DNA from: Aldrovandia affinis
Lineage: Eukaryota > Chordata > Actinopteri > Notacanthiformes > Halosauridae
DNA: 64,000 nt
Assembly (NCBI GenBank): GCA_029706075.1
Contig: JAINUG010000005.1
Span: 3,275,001 to 3,339,000, forward strand
Direction: 5' to 3'
The notes under the pieces are model-generated. The model did no database searches, was not told the origin of the DNA, and saw nothing but the letters and a program-made list of their open reading frames with translations. Within the stretch, counting starts at the first letter, position 1, and each line of letters starts with the position of its first letter. The position numbers and the translations under genes were made by a program. Shown here in pieces: positions 1 to 10,709 of this stretch.

Positions 1-2489
1 AGGTGATTACAGAGTTTGCAGGAGCCTCTGTTTTCTCAAAACTGGACCTGAGGAGTGGATATCACCAAGTTCTACTCGCCCCTGAGTCACGTCACATCAC
101 CGCATTCATCACGCACGAGGGCGTGTTCCAGTACAAACGTGTACCCTTTGGATTATCCTCTGCACCAAGTGCTTTTCAGAAAATCATGGACATCGTGCTG
201 ACTGGCCTGAAGGGGGCGCCACACTACCTTGATGATATCACGGTCCATGGAAAGGACCAAAAAGAACATGATGAACGACTGAAAGAAGTGCTCGCCCGCT
301 TAGCAAAGTACAACATGACATTGAACAGAGAGAAGTGTGTCTTCAGCACCGATGCAGTCGAGTTCCTTGGCTACAATGTGAGTGCTGCTGGAGTGACGCC
401 ATGCCAGTCCAACGTGATCGCCATTGAGAAGATGCCGGCGCCAAAGTCAGCGAAAGAGCTTCAGACCTTTTTAGGGATGACAAACTATTACTTGAAGTTC
501 ATCCCAGAGTACGCAACGATAACAGAACCCCTGCGGCTCCTTCTACGCCAGGACGCAGACTGGAAATGGACATCCCCACAAGACCAAGCCTTCACTGAAC
601 TGAAACGTGCAATCGCAGAACCGCCTGTTCTAGCTTACTTCCACCCAGATCGTACAACATTCCTGACCTGCGATGCTTCAGCAGTTGGATTAGGCGCAGT
701 CCTGTCACAGATCGTGGATGGAGAAGAACGACCAGTTGCTTACGCATCCAAGGCCCTGTCGGCCGCCGAACAGAGGTACTCCGTCGGGGAAAGAGAAGCA
801 CTGGCTTGTGTATGGAGTATGGAGAAATGGCACGTGTACTTGTTTGGACGACCATTTACTCTCAGAACAGATCATCAGGCCCTGACCACTCTTCTGTTGG
901 CCTCAGGAACAGGAAGACGGCCCATGAGAATCTCCAGGTGGTCAGATCGGCTTGCCCAGTACACATACAAAACTGAGTTTCGCCCAGGAAAGTCAAACAA
1001 TGTGGCTGACACCCTTTCGAGACTGGTGCCACAAGATGATGTCACGGAGAAGTCTTACTTCGACGAGGAGGAGGATGAGCTCTTCATACAACAGACATTC
1101 ATTGATGAGCTTCAGGCAGCCATCACCCCTGAAGAGCTCGCAAGAGAGACACTACAAGATCCAGTACTGAAGGAAGTGCTGTGCTACATGAAGACAGGAT
1201 GGGAAGGTCCACCAAGAGACATACTACTCAGTCCATTCTACATGGTCAGAGAAGAACTGTTCAGCTGGAATACGTCCTGCATTGGAAGAGGAGACCGTAC
1301 CATTGTACCAACCACACTCAGACACAGAGTCCTCACACAAGCACATGTGGGACATCCCGGAACTAGGAAGATGAAGCAGTTCCTCCGCAGCAAGGTATGG
1401 TGGCCAAAGATGGACGATGATGTCACCACCTTTGTAAACAACTGTGTGCCCTGCGCCCTGAGCGAGAAGTCACTCGTGCCAGAGACACCACCGCTGCAGC
1501 CGACGCCATGGCCTAACGGACCTTGGGAGAAGATTCAAGTGGACATCTTCGGAGAACTACAAGCAGCTCCAGCTCATCAGAAGTATCTGATCGTGGTGAC
1601 CGACCTGTACAGCAAATGGCCTGAAGTCGTAGCCACCAGCAATGTGACTACTGCAACAGTGATTACTGGACTTTCAGATCTATTCACACGATGGGGCCAG
1701 CCTCAAGTTATAATGACAGATAACGGCCCACAATTCCATGCTGACTTCACCTGCTATCTGGAGAAGAAAGGAATCAGCCACCAGAAGACACCATTGTACC
1801 ATCCGCTAGCCAATGCAGGTGTAGAGAGGTTTAACAAGGTTCTGAAGTATGGTCTCCGCGCCCTGCTCCAAGAAGGAAGACAGTTCTCTGATGCACTAAA
1901 AACACTACTGCTGAGCTACAGATCGACGCCTCACAGGGTGACAGGGAGAACACCTGCGGAGCTCATGATCGGGAGAACCTTGAGAGTCCCATTGGACACA
2001 GTCCGTCCACCTTGTGTGACTGACAAACCACCTGATGATGCAAAGCTACGGAAAGAAGTCCAGAAACGGCAAGGTGCTCAAAAGAAATACTACGATAAAA
2101 GAAATCATGTCAAGGAGGATCCTTCACTGCAAGTTGGAGATAGTGTCTGGGTAAAGCGACCACTCAGAGGACACAAGCTGAAGACCAGTTTGTCTGGCCC
2201 TTATAAGATCATCGCTCAACATGGCAGATACACCTTCCAGCTGCAGGATGGAACCTTCTGGAATTCCAGAAGACTGTTTCGTACCAAGCAGCCTGCTGGA
2301 GAAGAACTGGATGCTGAGGTGTTCCTTCCCCAACAACCTGACCATGATCCAGGTCAACAGCCAAACCTCCAAGATCAGAGACAGGAGGTTCCCCATGGGG
2401 ATGTGCCAGAAGCAAGAGCACCAGCGGAGCCACGACCAGCTCGTGAAAGAAGACTACCCACTAGACTCAATGACTTTATCTTGACTTAG
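1..2489 (+). CDS. Ty3/gypsy pol polyprotein, 3' part (RT, RNase H, integrase), open
   Basis: An uninterrupted frame that runs in from before the window and ends at TAG 2487-2489. Counting residues from position 3, the reverse transcriptase box YLDD is at about 75-78. An RNase H DAS...GLGAVLSQ block lies near 220-236, followed by TDHQAL. A His/Cys zinc segment (HVGHPG ... CVPC) lies near 450-485. The integrase core acidic triad lies near D514, D573 (TDNGPQF) and E608 (GVERF), with the typical 35-residue spacing. A GPY/F-like module (LSGPYKI) follows near 725. No chromodomain is evident. It would copy and integrate the element's DNA. Because the frame is intact across about 2.5 kb, this insertion is fairly young. 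It is antisense to tenm1. Gag, protease and the 5' LTR are out of view. Confidence 0.93.
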   Translation, partial: VITEFAGASVFSKLDLRSGYHQVLLAPESRHITAFITHEGVFQYKRVPFGLSSAPSAFQKIMDIVLTGLKGAPHYLDDITVHGKDQKEHDERLKEVLARLAKYNMTLNREKCVFSTDAVEFLGYNVSAAGVTPCQSNVIAIEKMPAPKSAKELQTFLGMTNYYLKFIPEYATITEPLRLLLRQDADWKWTSPQDQAFTELKRAIAEPPVLAYFHPDRTTFLTCDASAVGLGAVLSQIVDGEERPVAYASKALSAAEQRYSVGEREALACVWSMEKWHVYLFGRPFTLRTDHQALTTLLLASGTGRRPMRISRWSDRLAQYTYKTEFRPGKSNNVADTLSRLVPQDDVTEKSYFDEEEDELFIQQTFIDELQAAITPEELARETLQDPVLKEVLCYMKTGWEGPPRDILLSPFYMVREELFSWNTSCIGRGDRTIVPTTLRHRVLTQAHVGHPGTRKMKQFLRSKVWWPKMDDDVTTFVNNCVPCALSEKSLVPETPPLQPTPWPNGPWEKIQVDIFGELQAAPAHQKYLIVVTDLYSKWPEVVATSNVTTATVITGLSDLFTRWGQPQVIMTDNGPQFHADFTCYLEKKGISHQKTPLYHPLANAGVERFNKVLKYGLRALLQEGRQFSDALKTLLLSYRSTPHRVTGRTPAELMIGRTLRVPLDTVRPPCVTDKPPDDAKLRKEVQKRQGAQKKYYDKRNHVKEDPSLQVGDSVWVKRPLRGHKLKTSLSGPYKIIAQHGRYTFQLQDGTFWNSRRLFRTKQPAGEELDAEVFLPQQPDHDPGQQPNLQDQRQEVPHGDVPEARAPAEPRPARERRLPTRLNDFILT

Positions 2490-2500
2490 GGTCTTAGTTA

Positions 2501-2514
2501 AAGGGAGGGGAAAA
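2501..2514 (+). other. polypurine tract of Ty3/gypsy element
   Basis: A run of purines (AAGGGAGGGGAAAA) lies directly before the TG of the 3' LTR. This is the expected primer site for plus-strand DNA synthesis in LTR retrotransposons. Confidence 0.8.
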
Positions 2515-2749
2515 TGTAGGACCTGAAGTGACTACATAGTACATAGTTCATCGTTTAGTTATAGGACTACAATTACCATTGTTCGTTAACAGGAAGTAAC
2601 GTTAATATCCGGACTGAGACTGTTAGGCGGGTTCAGAGATAGTTCAGCTGACGGCAAGATAGCTGCTGTAATATTCACGTTTGTTTTAATAAAACCTTGT
2701 TAACATTACTACAAGTTGTAATTATTCTTAGCTAAGACAAGCTCCTACA
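2515..2749 (+). repeat. 3' LTR of Ty3/gypsy element
   Basis: A 235-bp segment that starts TGTAGGA and ends TCCTACA, a perfect 7-bp inverted terminal repeat with canonical TG...CA ends. It follows a polypurine tract and the pol stop codon. It contains an AATAAA-type poly(A) signal near 2687. No second copy is in the window. Confidence 0.85.
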
Positions 2750-3024
2750 CTCTGATGTGGATCAGCTCAGTGAATCGGATGAGCTATCTATATGTTCAAC
2801 ATCAGCGAATCTGTGCAGATCAAACCTAGCAGTACATAACCATTGTCTCTGTCCAGCTTCACACAGAGAGCAAGGTCTGATTCAATCCCCAAGCTTTGCA
2901 ATATGTCTTTAACTTTCGCTAACAAATTTAAGCTATTTGTTTTTTCCGATCAGTAATCCCAGGCGAAAAAGCAGAACGTAGGTTTTTTAAATATTTTTTA
3001 CATTTAAAAAAAAAAAATTTCTGA

Positions 3025-3315
3025 CTTGTTTTCCCATTTTTCTACCAATTTAGTGGCCAATTATTCCCTCTATTTATTTTGATTTGCCCTCCCCACATGA
3101 ACTCACCGCCTGTCTCTACGAGGCAAACCGATTCTCAGAGAGCAAATCTCCGCTTCCTTCAAGACGGATTTCCCCCACCCACGTTCTGGAGACATCTTTA
3201 CACGCTTCTCAAGGAGTTTGTGCCGGCTCACCCTCCCCCTCCCCCTGGGGCGGACAGCCAAACACCGCTCACTCTCGTAAACGAGTGCATTAGACCGCTA
3301 CGCTATTGGAGGCCT
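3025..3315 (-). repeat. tRNA-derived SINE, family 1
   Basis: On the minus strand it begins GGCCTCCAATAGCGTAGCGG (A-box-like tRNA head) and ends with the shared tail that reads roughly AAATAGAGGG-AATAATTGGCC-ACTAAATTGG. The B-box part of the head is deleted compared with the copies at 10.7 and 24.8 kb. It lies 117 bases beyond a tenm1 splice donor. Confidence 0.8.
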
Positions 3316-3432
3316 GAACTTCGATTTTTTTAAGGTCAAACCGAAGAAAAGGAGGATTGACCAGCCCCCTGGATATTCGGGTTCTGCATTCAAAATTGCT
3401 CGGCACGGAAAAAGGGGGTGGGTCCCTCGTAC

Positions 3433-3668
3433 CCGCAGCCGGCGCTCATATGCGGTATAGTTTCCCTTGGCCTGTTCCCGCCTCTGCCTCCAGTCGATGA
3501 GGCTGGGGCCATGCTCGCCCGGCAGGGTAATGTTGCACCTTCCCACCGTGGGGTTGACCACGCCAGCCGAGAGGTGGGGCTCTGTGCTGAGCACCACCTC
3601 CATGCCGCTGCCGAAAGTGACGCGGAGCGAGCCATCGGCGCTGACCCTGTACGTGTTCTGCGAGTGCT
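3433..3668 (-). CDS. tenm1: tenm1 internal exon: YD shell, last exon in window
   Basis: A 79-codon exon reading HSQNTYRVSADGSLRVTFGS, GVVNPTVGRCNITLPGEHG and DWRQRREQAKGNYTAYERRL. It is part of the YD shell; NIT and NYT are sequons. The acceptor is TTCCCAG before AGCACTCG, completing Glu. The donor is placed at CTGCGG/GTACGA (phase 0) because in vertebrate teneurins the next, very large exon begins right after the RRLR-like residues. That exon, with the rest of the shell and the C-terminal domains, lies before position 1. The open frame continues into the intron, so the donor is the least certain border of this set. Confidence 0.88.
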
Positions 3669-4683
3669 CTGGGAAGAAAGAGAGAGAGAGAGCAGATGGA
3701 GGTGAGAGAGGTGAGGAGCCGATGTGGGGGAGGGTTATGGAAAAGTCACCACATTGACGCACGCATGCTACTGGGGTTACACAAGGTTATTTTAACGCCC
3801 ACAAAGAAAAAGGCAATTTAGGAGATATTATTTTCCTTACATTCTGGTAAGAATCATACCTTCAAAAGAGACAATTCAGGTGGAAATTAATTTAAAGAAC
3901 CTGAAATAACATAATATATCACTTTTGCTAAACAAATTCTCTCACGGTACAAAGATGCCTTTCTGAAATATTTCATGCAGTTGCATAAACATTGGCCTTT
4001 ACCATACACTTGTAAGTGCTTCCATCCTGTTTCTAAACCATATTCCCCAGTGCTCGAATGTAACCACCCCTACAATGAGGTACAAAACACTGCTTCCACT
4101 TGTGAGAATGTGAGAATAAAAGAGGCGGATTATTTTTCTCTCTACTTCCTGTTTTTGTCACCATTGTCTTGACTAGTCTTGTTTTCTGACCAGCATTTCA
4201 CACGTCTGCAGAATCTTCACAAAGTAAAAGCGTGATTTCAGTTGGCGATGCCTGCATGTGAAATCTCCATAACAGCACCAGTGCACCTGTTTAAAAACCA
4301 CTTTGTGCTACAGAAGCACATTTAAGGACATTTCAACACATTGAAAAGTGATAAATACTTTGTATCATGATATATGCATATACGCATAGACACGTTTTAG
4401 TTTTACATTTAAATGAATGTTTAATCAAATGGAACTAATGTATACAGCCTTAAATACTAAATATATTTTCAAAGTTCATTTCATAGTGCATCTCTAATGT
4501 AAATAATGTGTGTATGTTTATACAATATATGCATAAATCTTCCATAATAAGGCCTTTGGTGGAGACTTTTTGACTTCACTCTATAGCACCCTAATTTCAA
4601 ATACAATATCAATTTACAGTAAATGACAGTAAATAAAAGTGAAATGAAAGTGAAATGAAAAGTAAAGTACAGTTGCCAGTAAC
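3669..4683. other. tenm1 intron, no element recognised
   Basis: About 1 kb of AT-rich intron between two YD-shell exons. The acceptor side has a pyrimidine tract (CTCTCTCTTTCTTCCCAG on the minus strand). I see no transposon or repeat apart from short low-complexity runs near 4620-4660. Confidence 0.6.
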
Positions 4684-4856
4684 CTTGATGCAGTGTGTAG
4701 ATTGTGGTGGTGGCTGAGAAGTTGGTGGCGGTGATAAAGTTCTCCCGGTTAGAATTCTCCACTTCTACCCTGACTGACTTCTCCATGTTACCATGGTAAC
4801 TGCTGACTTCTCCCGTCGGAAAAGTGACATTGATGAGATGGCCTTCGGAGTTGTAC
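4684..4856 (-). CDS. tenm1: tenm1 internal exon: YD shell
   Basis: A 58-codon exon continuing the YD shell: YNSEGHLINVTFPTGEVSSY, HGNMEKSVRVEVENSNREN, then TATNFSATTTIYTLHQ. Sequons NVT and NFS are visible. The acceptor TGTGCAG is followed by GTACAAC, where G completes a Glu codon. The donor is CAAG/GTTACT, a weaker 5' splice site than the others. It leaves at phase 1. The TSTIYTL-like end and the next exon's HSQNTYRV follow teneurin-1, where teneurin-2 to -4 have a QVRNSY-type reading. Confidence 0.92.
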
Positions 4857-6254
4857 CTGCACAAAGGCAACCATTGTTAGCAGAACTGCATGTTTCAGAA
4901 AAGAGTTTGGCCCTTTTCTAAGCTTAAAAAGTTTAGCTCTACATTCATCCTCATCAAAATGACAGTATGAAAGCCTTAAAGCTATGTCCTTAATCTTCAA
5001 AAAATACTTTGCTTTTCAATGAGGTCACACATAGCAATGTGGCTTGTGGCTGATAAGCCGTTCCTGTTCTATACTTGAAATTGAAGTATTTTTTCATTTT
5101 CATTCCTTCACTCATTAACTTGACTCATTAAAATACATATTATAAAAAAGACATATGTCTTTTTTATAATATGTATTTTAATGAGTCAAGTTAATGAGTG
5201 AAGGAATGAAAATGAAAAAATACTTCTAGCTAGATCAGTACTCTAAATATAATACCAGAGCTTGCTAGATGAGCTTGCATTGAGCTACGACTGGAAGAGT
5301 TCAGTATTTCCCCATAGCTTTGAACTGGTACCTCAGAGCAAGGTTTTGAGTAATTTAAGCTGTCTGTGGATATTTCTTAAAGTGATATTCCCATCAAAAA
5401 CCTGAATTTCAGAGTTTAATATCATATATGTGCAACAGTGGATGAAACCAACACTCAATGTGTTCATTGTGGTCATTTGTTATTTAGATTGCAGGGTTTG
5501 CTGCACAGCAAGTTTTACAAATTTGTCTATTTTACTCGCAAGTCATGTTGTAATAGCACATGAAAAAGTCATTTGAGTAGACCAATGAACATTTGTCTTT
5601 GTTTTCAATTCCCTCCTCTCCCAGACTGTCTGTCAATCAGGCTAGACGTAATTGAATCAAGAATATCATCACCCCAAACCTAGGGGCGTACTCCTTTAAT
5701 GCATTGGCTGTTGACCAGTCTGGTATGAATCACAAACCATCAACGCAGTTTTAGAAATACACCAGGAGATGGCAGTAATATGCCATATATTCAACCCAAT
5801 GCAATCTTCTGGGGAGAATTCTGTCCTCTTCTTAAATGATCAGAAACTAACATGCATGGTGAAAATCTCACCTGAGGAAATGCTTTCAAATGCCAATTCT
5901 GAAAGAATACCTTCCCTCCCCACCCCCATTTAGGACTTTTGGCGTCTCTGCAGAAACTGCCTGACCTCATTATGTGTTGACGGGGGAGTGAGGCTTCATA
6001 AACCAATTAATGGATGGAGCCACCATGTTTTGTCAATCCTTGACTCATACACATAAACCAATCAAAAATACTCCAAATCAGCAAGTCATGATAAAAAACC
6101 ATAATCGCTCGTTTCATTTTTGCAGCTCTTGATGCAAAACAATATTCATAAAAATGTTTACAATTATTATGTCATACAGTAAGTTTTTAAGCTGCAGAAA
6201 TATATTTAAATCAAATATAATGCACAGAGCACCCGGAAGCATGCGAAGCCTTAC
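4857..6254. other. tenm1 intron containing a long palindrome
   Basis: A 1.4-kb intron. Its one clear feature is the perfect inverted repeat at 5083-5226. The rest is AT-rich and shows no recognisable element. Confidence 0.65.
5083..5226. repeat. perfect 144-bp palindrome (72-bp arms, no spacer)
   Basis: The left arm 5083-5154 is the exact reverse complement of 5155-5226; I matched all 72 pairs. The centre is GACATATGTC. The first mismatch is at 5082/5227. No TA or 8-bp target duplication was noticed, and no coding sequence is inside. It could be a hairpin-forming insertion, a very young inverted duplication, or a fold-back artefact of sequencing or assembly. Confidence 0.95.
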
Positions 6255-6765
6255 TCGTAGACAGTGGTCCAGCCGTTCTCATCGCTGCTGGTTGCTAGGA
6301 GGCCCGTGTTCCCATGGTAGGTGACCTGCGCAAGGTCGTGGCCCTGGTCGGAGACCCTCTTGAGGGCACCATTGTTGCTGATGGTGAGCCAGTATACTTG
6401 CCCCCCGGGCGCCACCAGCCACAGCGGCACGCCGTTGGCATCGCGGCGGATGTGGACAGAGTCGCCATTGCCCCCGGTGATGCCGCTGAGATGACCCTCG
6501 GCGGAGTAGGTGAGGTTGTAGACGTAGTCTCCCGTGATGAGGTTCTTGGTGTGGAGGTGGGTGCCGTTGGCGCTGAACAGGTAGAGCTCCTGGTCTGACG
6601 CTGAGGCGACCTCGTACATGCGGGTGGGGCTGAGATGCGGCCTGTTGCGGCTCAGGGCCCGGATGCGGACATTGCCCAGGTCAGCGATGTAGAGCGTGCC
6701 GTCAGGGGACACTGCCAGCGAGGAGGGCGCCTTCAGCCGGCCGTCTCTGGCATACCCGCCGTCCC
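6255..6765 (-). CDS. tenm1: tenm1 internal exon: last NHL blade and start of YD shell
   Basis: The largest exon in the window (511 bp). It starts GDGGYARDGRLKAPSSLAVS and LYIADLGNVRIRAL, which finish the NHL propeller. It then enters the YD shell with DQELYLFSANGTHLHT, TGDYVYNLTYSAEGHLSGI, SVHIRRD and GNTGLLATSSDENGWTTVYE. YD repeats build a spiral beta barrel related to bacterial Rhs/YD proteins. Sequons NGT and NLT are present. The acceptor GCGCAG is followed by GGGACGG, and the last codon is split GA/GTAAGG. The IRRDANGVPLWLVAPGGQVY segment is closest to teneurin-1. Confidence 0.93.
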
Positions 6766-8555
6766 CTGCGCAGAACGCCAATACAACTTAAACGCAGAGA
6801 TCTTCAAAACCACCCACTTAACACAAAATATACAGCATGAATACTTATGAAGGCTATGAAGGCTACGGATGCAAAACATGTTTTTTTTTGGAGAGAAAAA
6901 AATTCTGTTCTTATAAGATTCAGTAAACGCATTCGCCTGGCTGAAGTCTGACAGTTTTTTCTCGCTAACGCATCTCCCCAAAATGTCACCTGCAGCGATT
7001 CTTTTGCAAAATATTTTTCTTACATTCTGCTTTACAGTACTTAATTGTATGGATCTGACAGAAAATACCAGGCCTTTTGGGATGTGAGGGGCTGAAGGCA
7101 TTCTTGGGATGCTGTTAATCCTGATTGGCCTGTCACTGTGACAGGTACATGTCAGCAGTGGGACACAGGGTTTAGGAGCCCCAGAATTTCCCCTGACAGA
7201 CAGCAACGCATATTTGCGGAGGGGAGGAAATGGGGAAGATGATGGCCACCGAAGAGAGTAATCATTTGTTAACAGTGTGACAGGACGGAAAATATGCAAA
7301 GCATCACCAGAGAGGAATAGGAACTGTTACACCCCATTGGTTCTTGCCACATGCAAACCTTTTTTCTCATTTTCAACGAAGAAAAAAAACAGGTGATGCG
7401 TAACACTGACACGGGAATGGTCTCATAAAAAAGGCAACTTGAAGGAGATGTAATACCAGACCCGACAAATGGCAGATGTGCTCGTGCTGTCAGAAAATGT
7501 GACGGCACAAGAAGTGGCCGTGATCTGCATCCCATGCATCCCAGAAGCGCGCGTCATATTTCATCGCTCATTTCCATTCACACTCACACGCTGCTCATAC
7601 TCTTTTATCATGGTCCATGGCTTTTAATAACCGAGGAATGTAAAACAGTGTGCTAAGAATCGGGATGTTTATTGTCTGTCGGGTCTGTTGCGACGTGCAT
7701 CATCCCGATCACTCACTTTATGAGACTGCGGCCGTGGGAGATCGCGAACAGGGCGACGGACGCGAGCGCGTAACATAACATAGCGTAATGTGACCTCCAT
7801 AACATTCTTCCATTGCTGGCTGCTCTAATTTCTAGCCTTGCAAATACACTTCACAGAGTCAAAATGAACAAAAATGTGAAGAACAGCAAAGTTGTGAGCA
7901 AGTCTACCTGAGTGAGGCCAATTTCACAGAGCCAGTTCACACGGCGGTGTGGATGTGTGGATAAGCACATCAGGGTTTGTCCAATTTTGGGACTCCCTAA
8001 TTCCATATTAGGGACAGTAGTGGATAGTCCCTGGATGGCCAGTGTGTATGATGATTGTTCCTTCAACCTCTTGTAATTTCTTAATTGTTATTATTATTAT
8101 GATTATTATCTATAATATTTTTTATTTTTGGTCAAACAATACCTTACAGCTGATTGAACGAATGACCATACTCAGATTGAAGATGGGACCAGTTTTGTTT
8201 TAATGAATTTGAATTTGTGCATATTGTATTGCATAAATCAAACAGGAAATCAGTTTGAGCAAAAACAGCATATCTGAAGGGGCCCGCAAGAATTGAGTTG
8301 GACACCCCACTCCTACAGTCCGGGTAAATGTTGAGCTAAGATAGACTCAGCGACCCTTTTCTGGTCACTGCATTTTCTTGGGTCCTATCCAAAGCAATTT
8401 ACAGTAATGAATGCACACATTATTTTATTTTTTCCAGTATATGTGGTTCCAGTGGGAATCAAACCCACAACCTAAGAGTTGCCAACGCCATGCTCTACCT
8501 ACCGAGCCACACAGAACCACAGAAACCCCTCGGCGCTATACAACAGGTATCCCAC
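6766..8555. other. tenm1 intron with one SINE
   Basis: A 1.8-kb intron. The segment 7620-7800 is GC-rich and non-repetitive. 8368-8523 is a tRNA-derived SINE that almost reaches the splice donor. Nothing else is recognised. Confidence 0.6.
8368..8523 (-). repeat. tRNA-derived SINE, family 2
   Basis: On the minus strand the head reads TGTGTGGCTCGGTAGGTAG and later TTGTGGGTTTGATTCCCAC, which are A- and B-box-like. Then comes TTACTGTAAATTGCTTTGG, a tail of the kind common in fish V-SINEs. A closer copy of the same family lies at 11101-11252. It ends 32 bases from the donor-side edge of exon 8556-8922. Confidence 0.75.
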
Positions 8556-8922
8556 CTGAGAAGCATTCGCAGTTGGGGTCGATCTTGCAGTCACACTCGG
8601 AGGGTGCCCCGGCGACGACAGAGATCTCCCCGTTGGTGGTGACCTGCTGGACGCGGTTGATCTTCCTCTCGTCCGTCTCGGCGATGTACAGCGCCCCCTG
8701 GTGGGACACGGCGATGGCCTTGGCCGCCTCCAACGTGGAGTGGACGGCGGCCTTGCTCACCAGGTAGTGGTCGATCCCTGGCACCTGGCAGTGGATGGGG
8801 CGCCCCGCCACGATCCGCACCTGGTCGCTCTCCGACACCTGGATGACGATGTTGTTGTCCAGGACGTAGAGGGAGTTGTCCAGCGGGTTGACGGCCAGGT
8901 CGGTGGGCCACTCCAGACGCAC
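8556..8922 (-). CDS. tenm1: tenm1 internal exon: NHL propeller
   Basis: A 122-codon exon, the GC-richest in the window, reading [60 protein letters not shown] and the cysteine cluster [14 protein letters not shown]. It carries two NHL blades and the disulfide-rich loop between blades. The acceptor is TCTCTCAG before GTGCGTCTGG (phase 0); the donor is CTCAG/GTGGGA at phase 1. The full length agrees with other vertebrate teneurins. A tRNA-derived SINE of a second family ends 35 bases beyond the donor. Confidence 0.93.
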
Positions 8923-9244
8923 CTGAGAGAGGGGCGAAAAACGTCTCCGCTGTGTCATGTGCTCGGACACCGCCGCGCCATCTCAGCGGGGCTTCGCTGG
9001 TTCTAATGGGGTCAGTGTGGTGCGAAGAGCATTCTGCTGTTTTTCTCACCACACCTACAGTGCTATCTTTGCACTTGTCAGATTGTAGCCACACAGAGAA
9101 GCCTCCACACAACCGTCACAACTGTCTCGTATTCAATGGCTGTGTAGGGTACTTGTGAGACAGACACTATTCTGTAGATACAGTTCATATGCTAGCACAA
9201 GGGTTTATAATCAAACTGTATACATATATGACACTATAAGTTCA

Positions 9245-9396
9245 TATATATCAAGGCCGAAACGACCATATATATTGGGGGGGACACATCCCCCCCAATA
9301 TTCAGATATGCTCAAAATGTCCCCCCCAATATATAGCCTACCTGATATATTTTTTTAAATGTCCCCCCCAATGTTGACTCCATGGTTACGGCCTTG

Positions 9397-9403
<7 letters not shown>
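9245..9403. mobile_element. small MITE-like element with 15-bp perfect TIR
   Basis: Ends TATATATCAAGGCCG and its exact reverse complement CGGCCTTGATATATA, 159 bp apart. The interior has no coding capacity and contains three G7/C7 runs next to ATTG/CAAT, including an inner hairpin around 9274-9300. The TA-rich ends suggest TA-type target sites. The superfamily is not certain. Confidence 0.65.
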
Positions 9404-9404
<1 letters not shown>

Positions 9405-9428
<24 letters not shown>

Positions 9429-9429
9429 T
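9405..9429. repeat. (CA)n microsatellite
   Basis: A run of alternating CA directly after the MITE end. Confidence 0.95.
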
Positions 9430-10709
9430 GAGAAGCACTAACCGTTCAACAAATTAATTTGGTTACAAAATGTTCTGCTCATCATACTTGCTAAGCCCTA
9501 CATGTAAAGTTTCAATTAGCATGTTTTGTGTATACGAGTGTTCTGTACAGTGTTCCATCTACAATTTACTGCCCAATGTGTTGTTTATGTGCACCATATG
9601 CTTGTGATATCCTTCTTGTTCCCTTTTCTTTTAGGTCAATACAAAATATGCAATTCAGGCCATGCTGTATGTACCTCACTAAAAGAAGCCTGTGCATTTT
9701 TCTTGATTCAGCCAAGATCATATTTCAGATGGTAATATCGCAGACCTCAAAAATGTGAGGCTTCAACGGAAGGCTGGTTGTAGTTGTAAAATGCGCATCA
9801 CATGAACACAGCCAAATGCAAATGCAGGAAGTCTGCTTTGTGTAAAAAATCCACACCAAAAGGCAAGAGAGTGTTTGTTTTCAAAGCATCACAAACGCGC
9901 TTCAGTGAATCCCTCACCTGTAAACCTGCCCTGTTAAAAGCACATGGAGTGCTGTACAATACAGTGCCAACGGCAGAGGCTAACAAAAATAAAAGACCAT
10001 TGCACTACAGTCATGCATTATTCATATGCCATTCTAACGGCTCTCATTTCTTTCAATGCTCTGATCCAATGGGTCAGTTATCAATCTTTCATAATAAAAG
10101 TGCACTATATCTGCTACCTGTCAGCTTTCATCAGTCAGAGAACTGGTAGAGATCGCACATCACAGAAAAGCAAACAAAGAGCATAGAGTACGTGAGATCG
10201 CCCAGCCCTGCAAATGTTTGGCTGATTCCACTTCAAATTGCTTTCATATCTCATATCATATCTCAAGGCCCAGATTTGGTCTATTCACAATGTGATTTGT
10301 GCTTAACTTACTTTGAGTGACACAATTAAGCAAGTTTTACTTGATCTTTTTATATTGGGGGTTGGCGGTTCTGTTTCACGCAACCTCGTGAGTTTGGCAG
10401 TTGCTGAAACTGAGGGAAAATGTTGTGCAAGAAACAGAAGCAAAAAAGAAACCGCCAAAAAAACAAGAACACACATGCAACAGGACAGGGCACATTGCGA
10501 TTAGATTGAACTCGGGCCCCCAAGCATTGCTGTGGATTTAGAATGACTATTTCACAGCTTTATGCCAGTGGAGTTACATGCTGCCATCAGCCGTGGACCT
10601 TGCCACAGGCAGTGTTCGCTCCGGACTGCAGACTGCAGGTAGGGGCTTGCCGCTGCCTTTGCAGGCAAATCAGTGGCTGGGTAGGCTGTCTGTTGTGGGA
10701 GTCTCCCTC

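Larger units (their letters stand above)
1..3432. other. tenm1 intron (partial), mostly Ty3/gypsy element plus SINE
   Basis: The intron downstream of the last exon seen. Positions 1-2749 are the 3' part of a Ty3/gypsy element in the opposite orientation to the gene. 2750-3024 is unremarkable AT-rich sequence with an oligo-A/T stretch near 2990-3018. 3025-3315 is a SINE. 3316-3432 is plain intron up to the donor. The element's far end and target duplication are outside the window. Confidence 0.8.

Noticed and set aside
8591..9112. A 173-codon minus-strand frame over exon 8556-8922
   Set aside because: It is a different reading frame of the GC-rich teneurin exon, rich in Arg and Gly as expected of a shadow.
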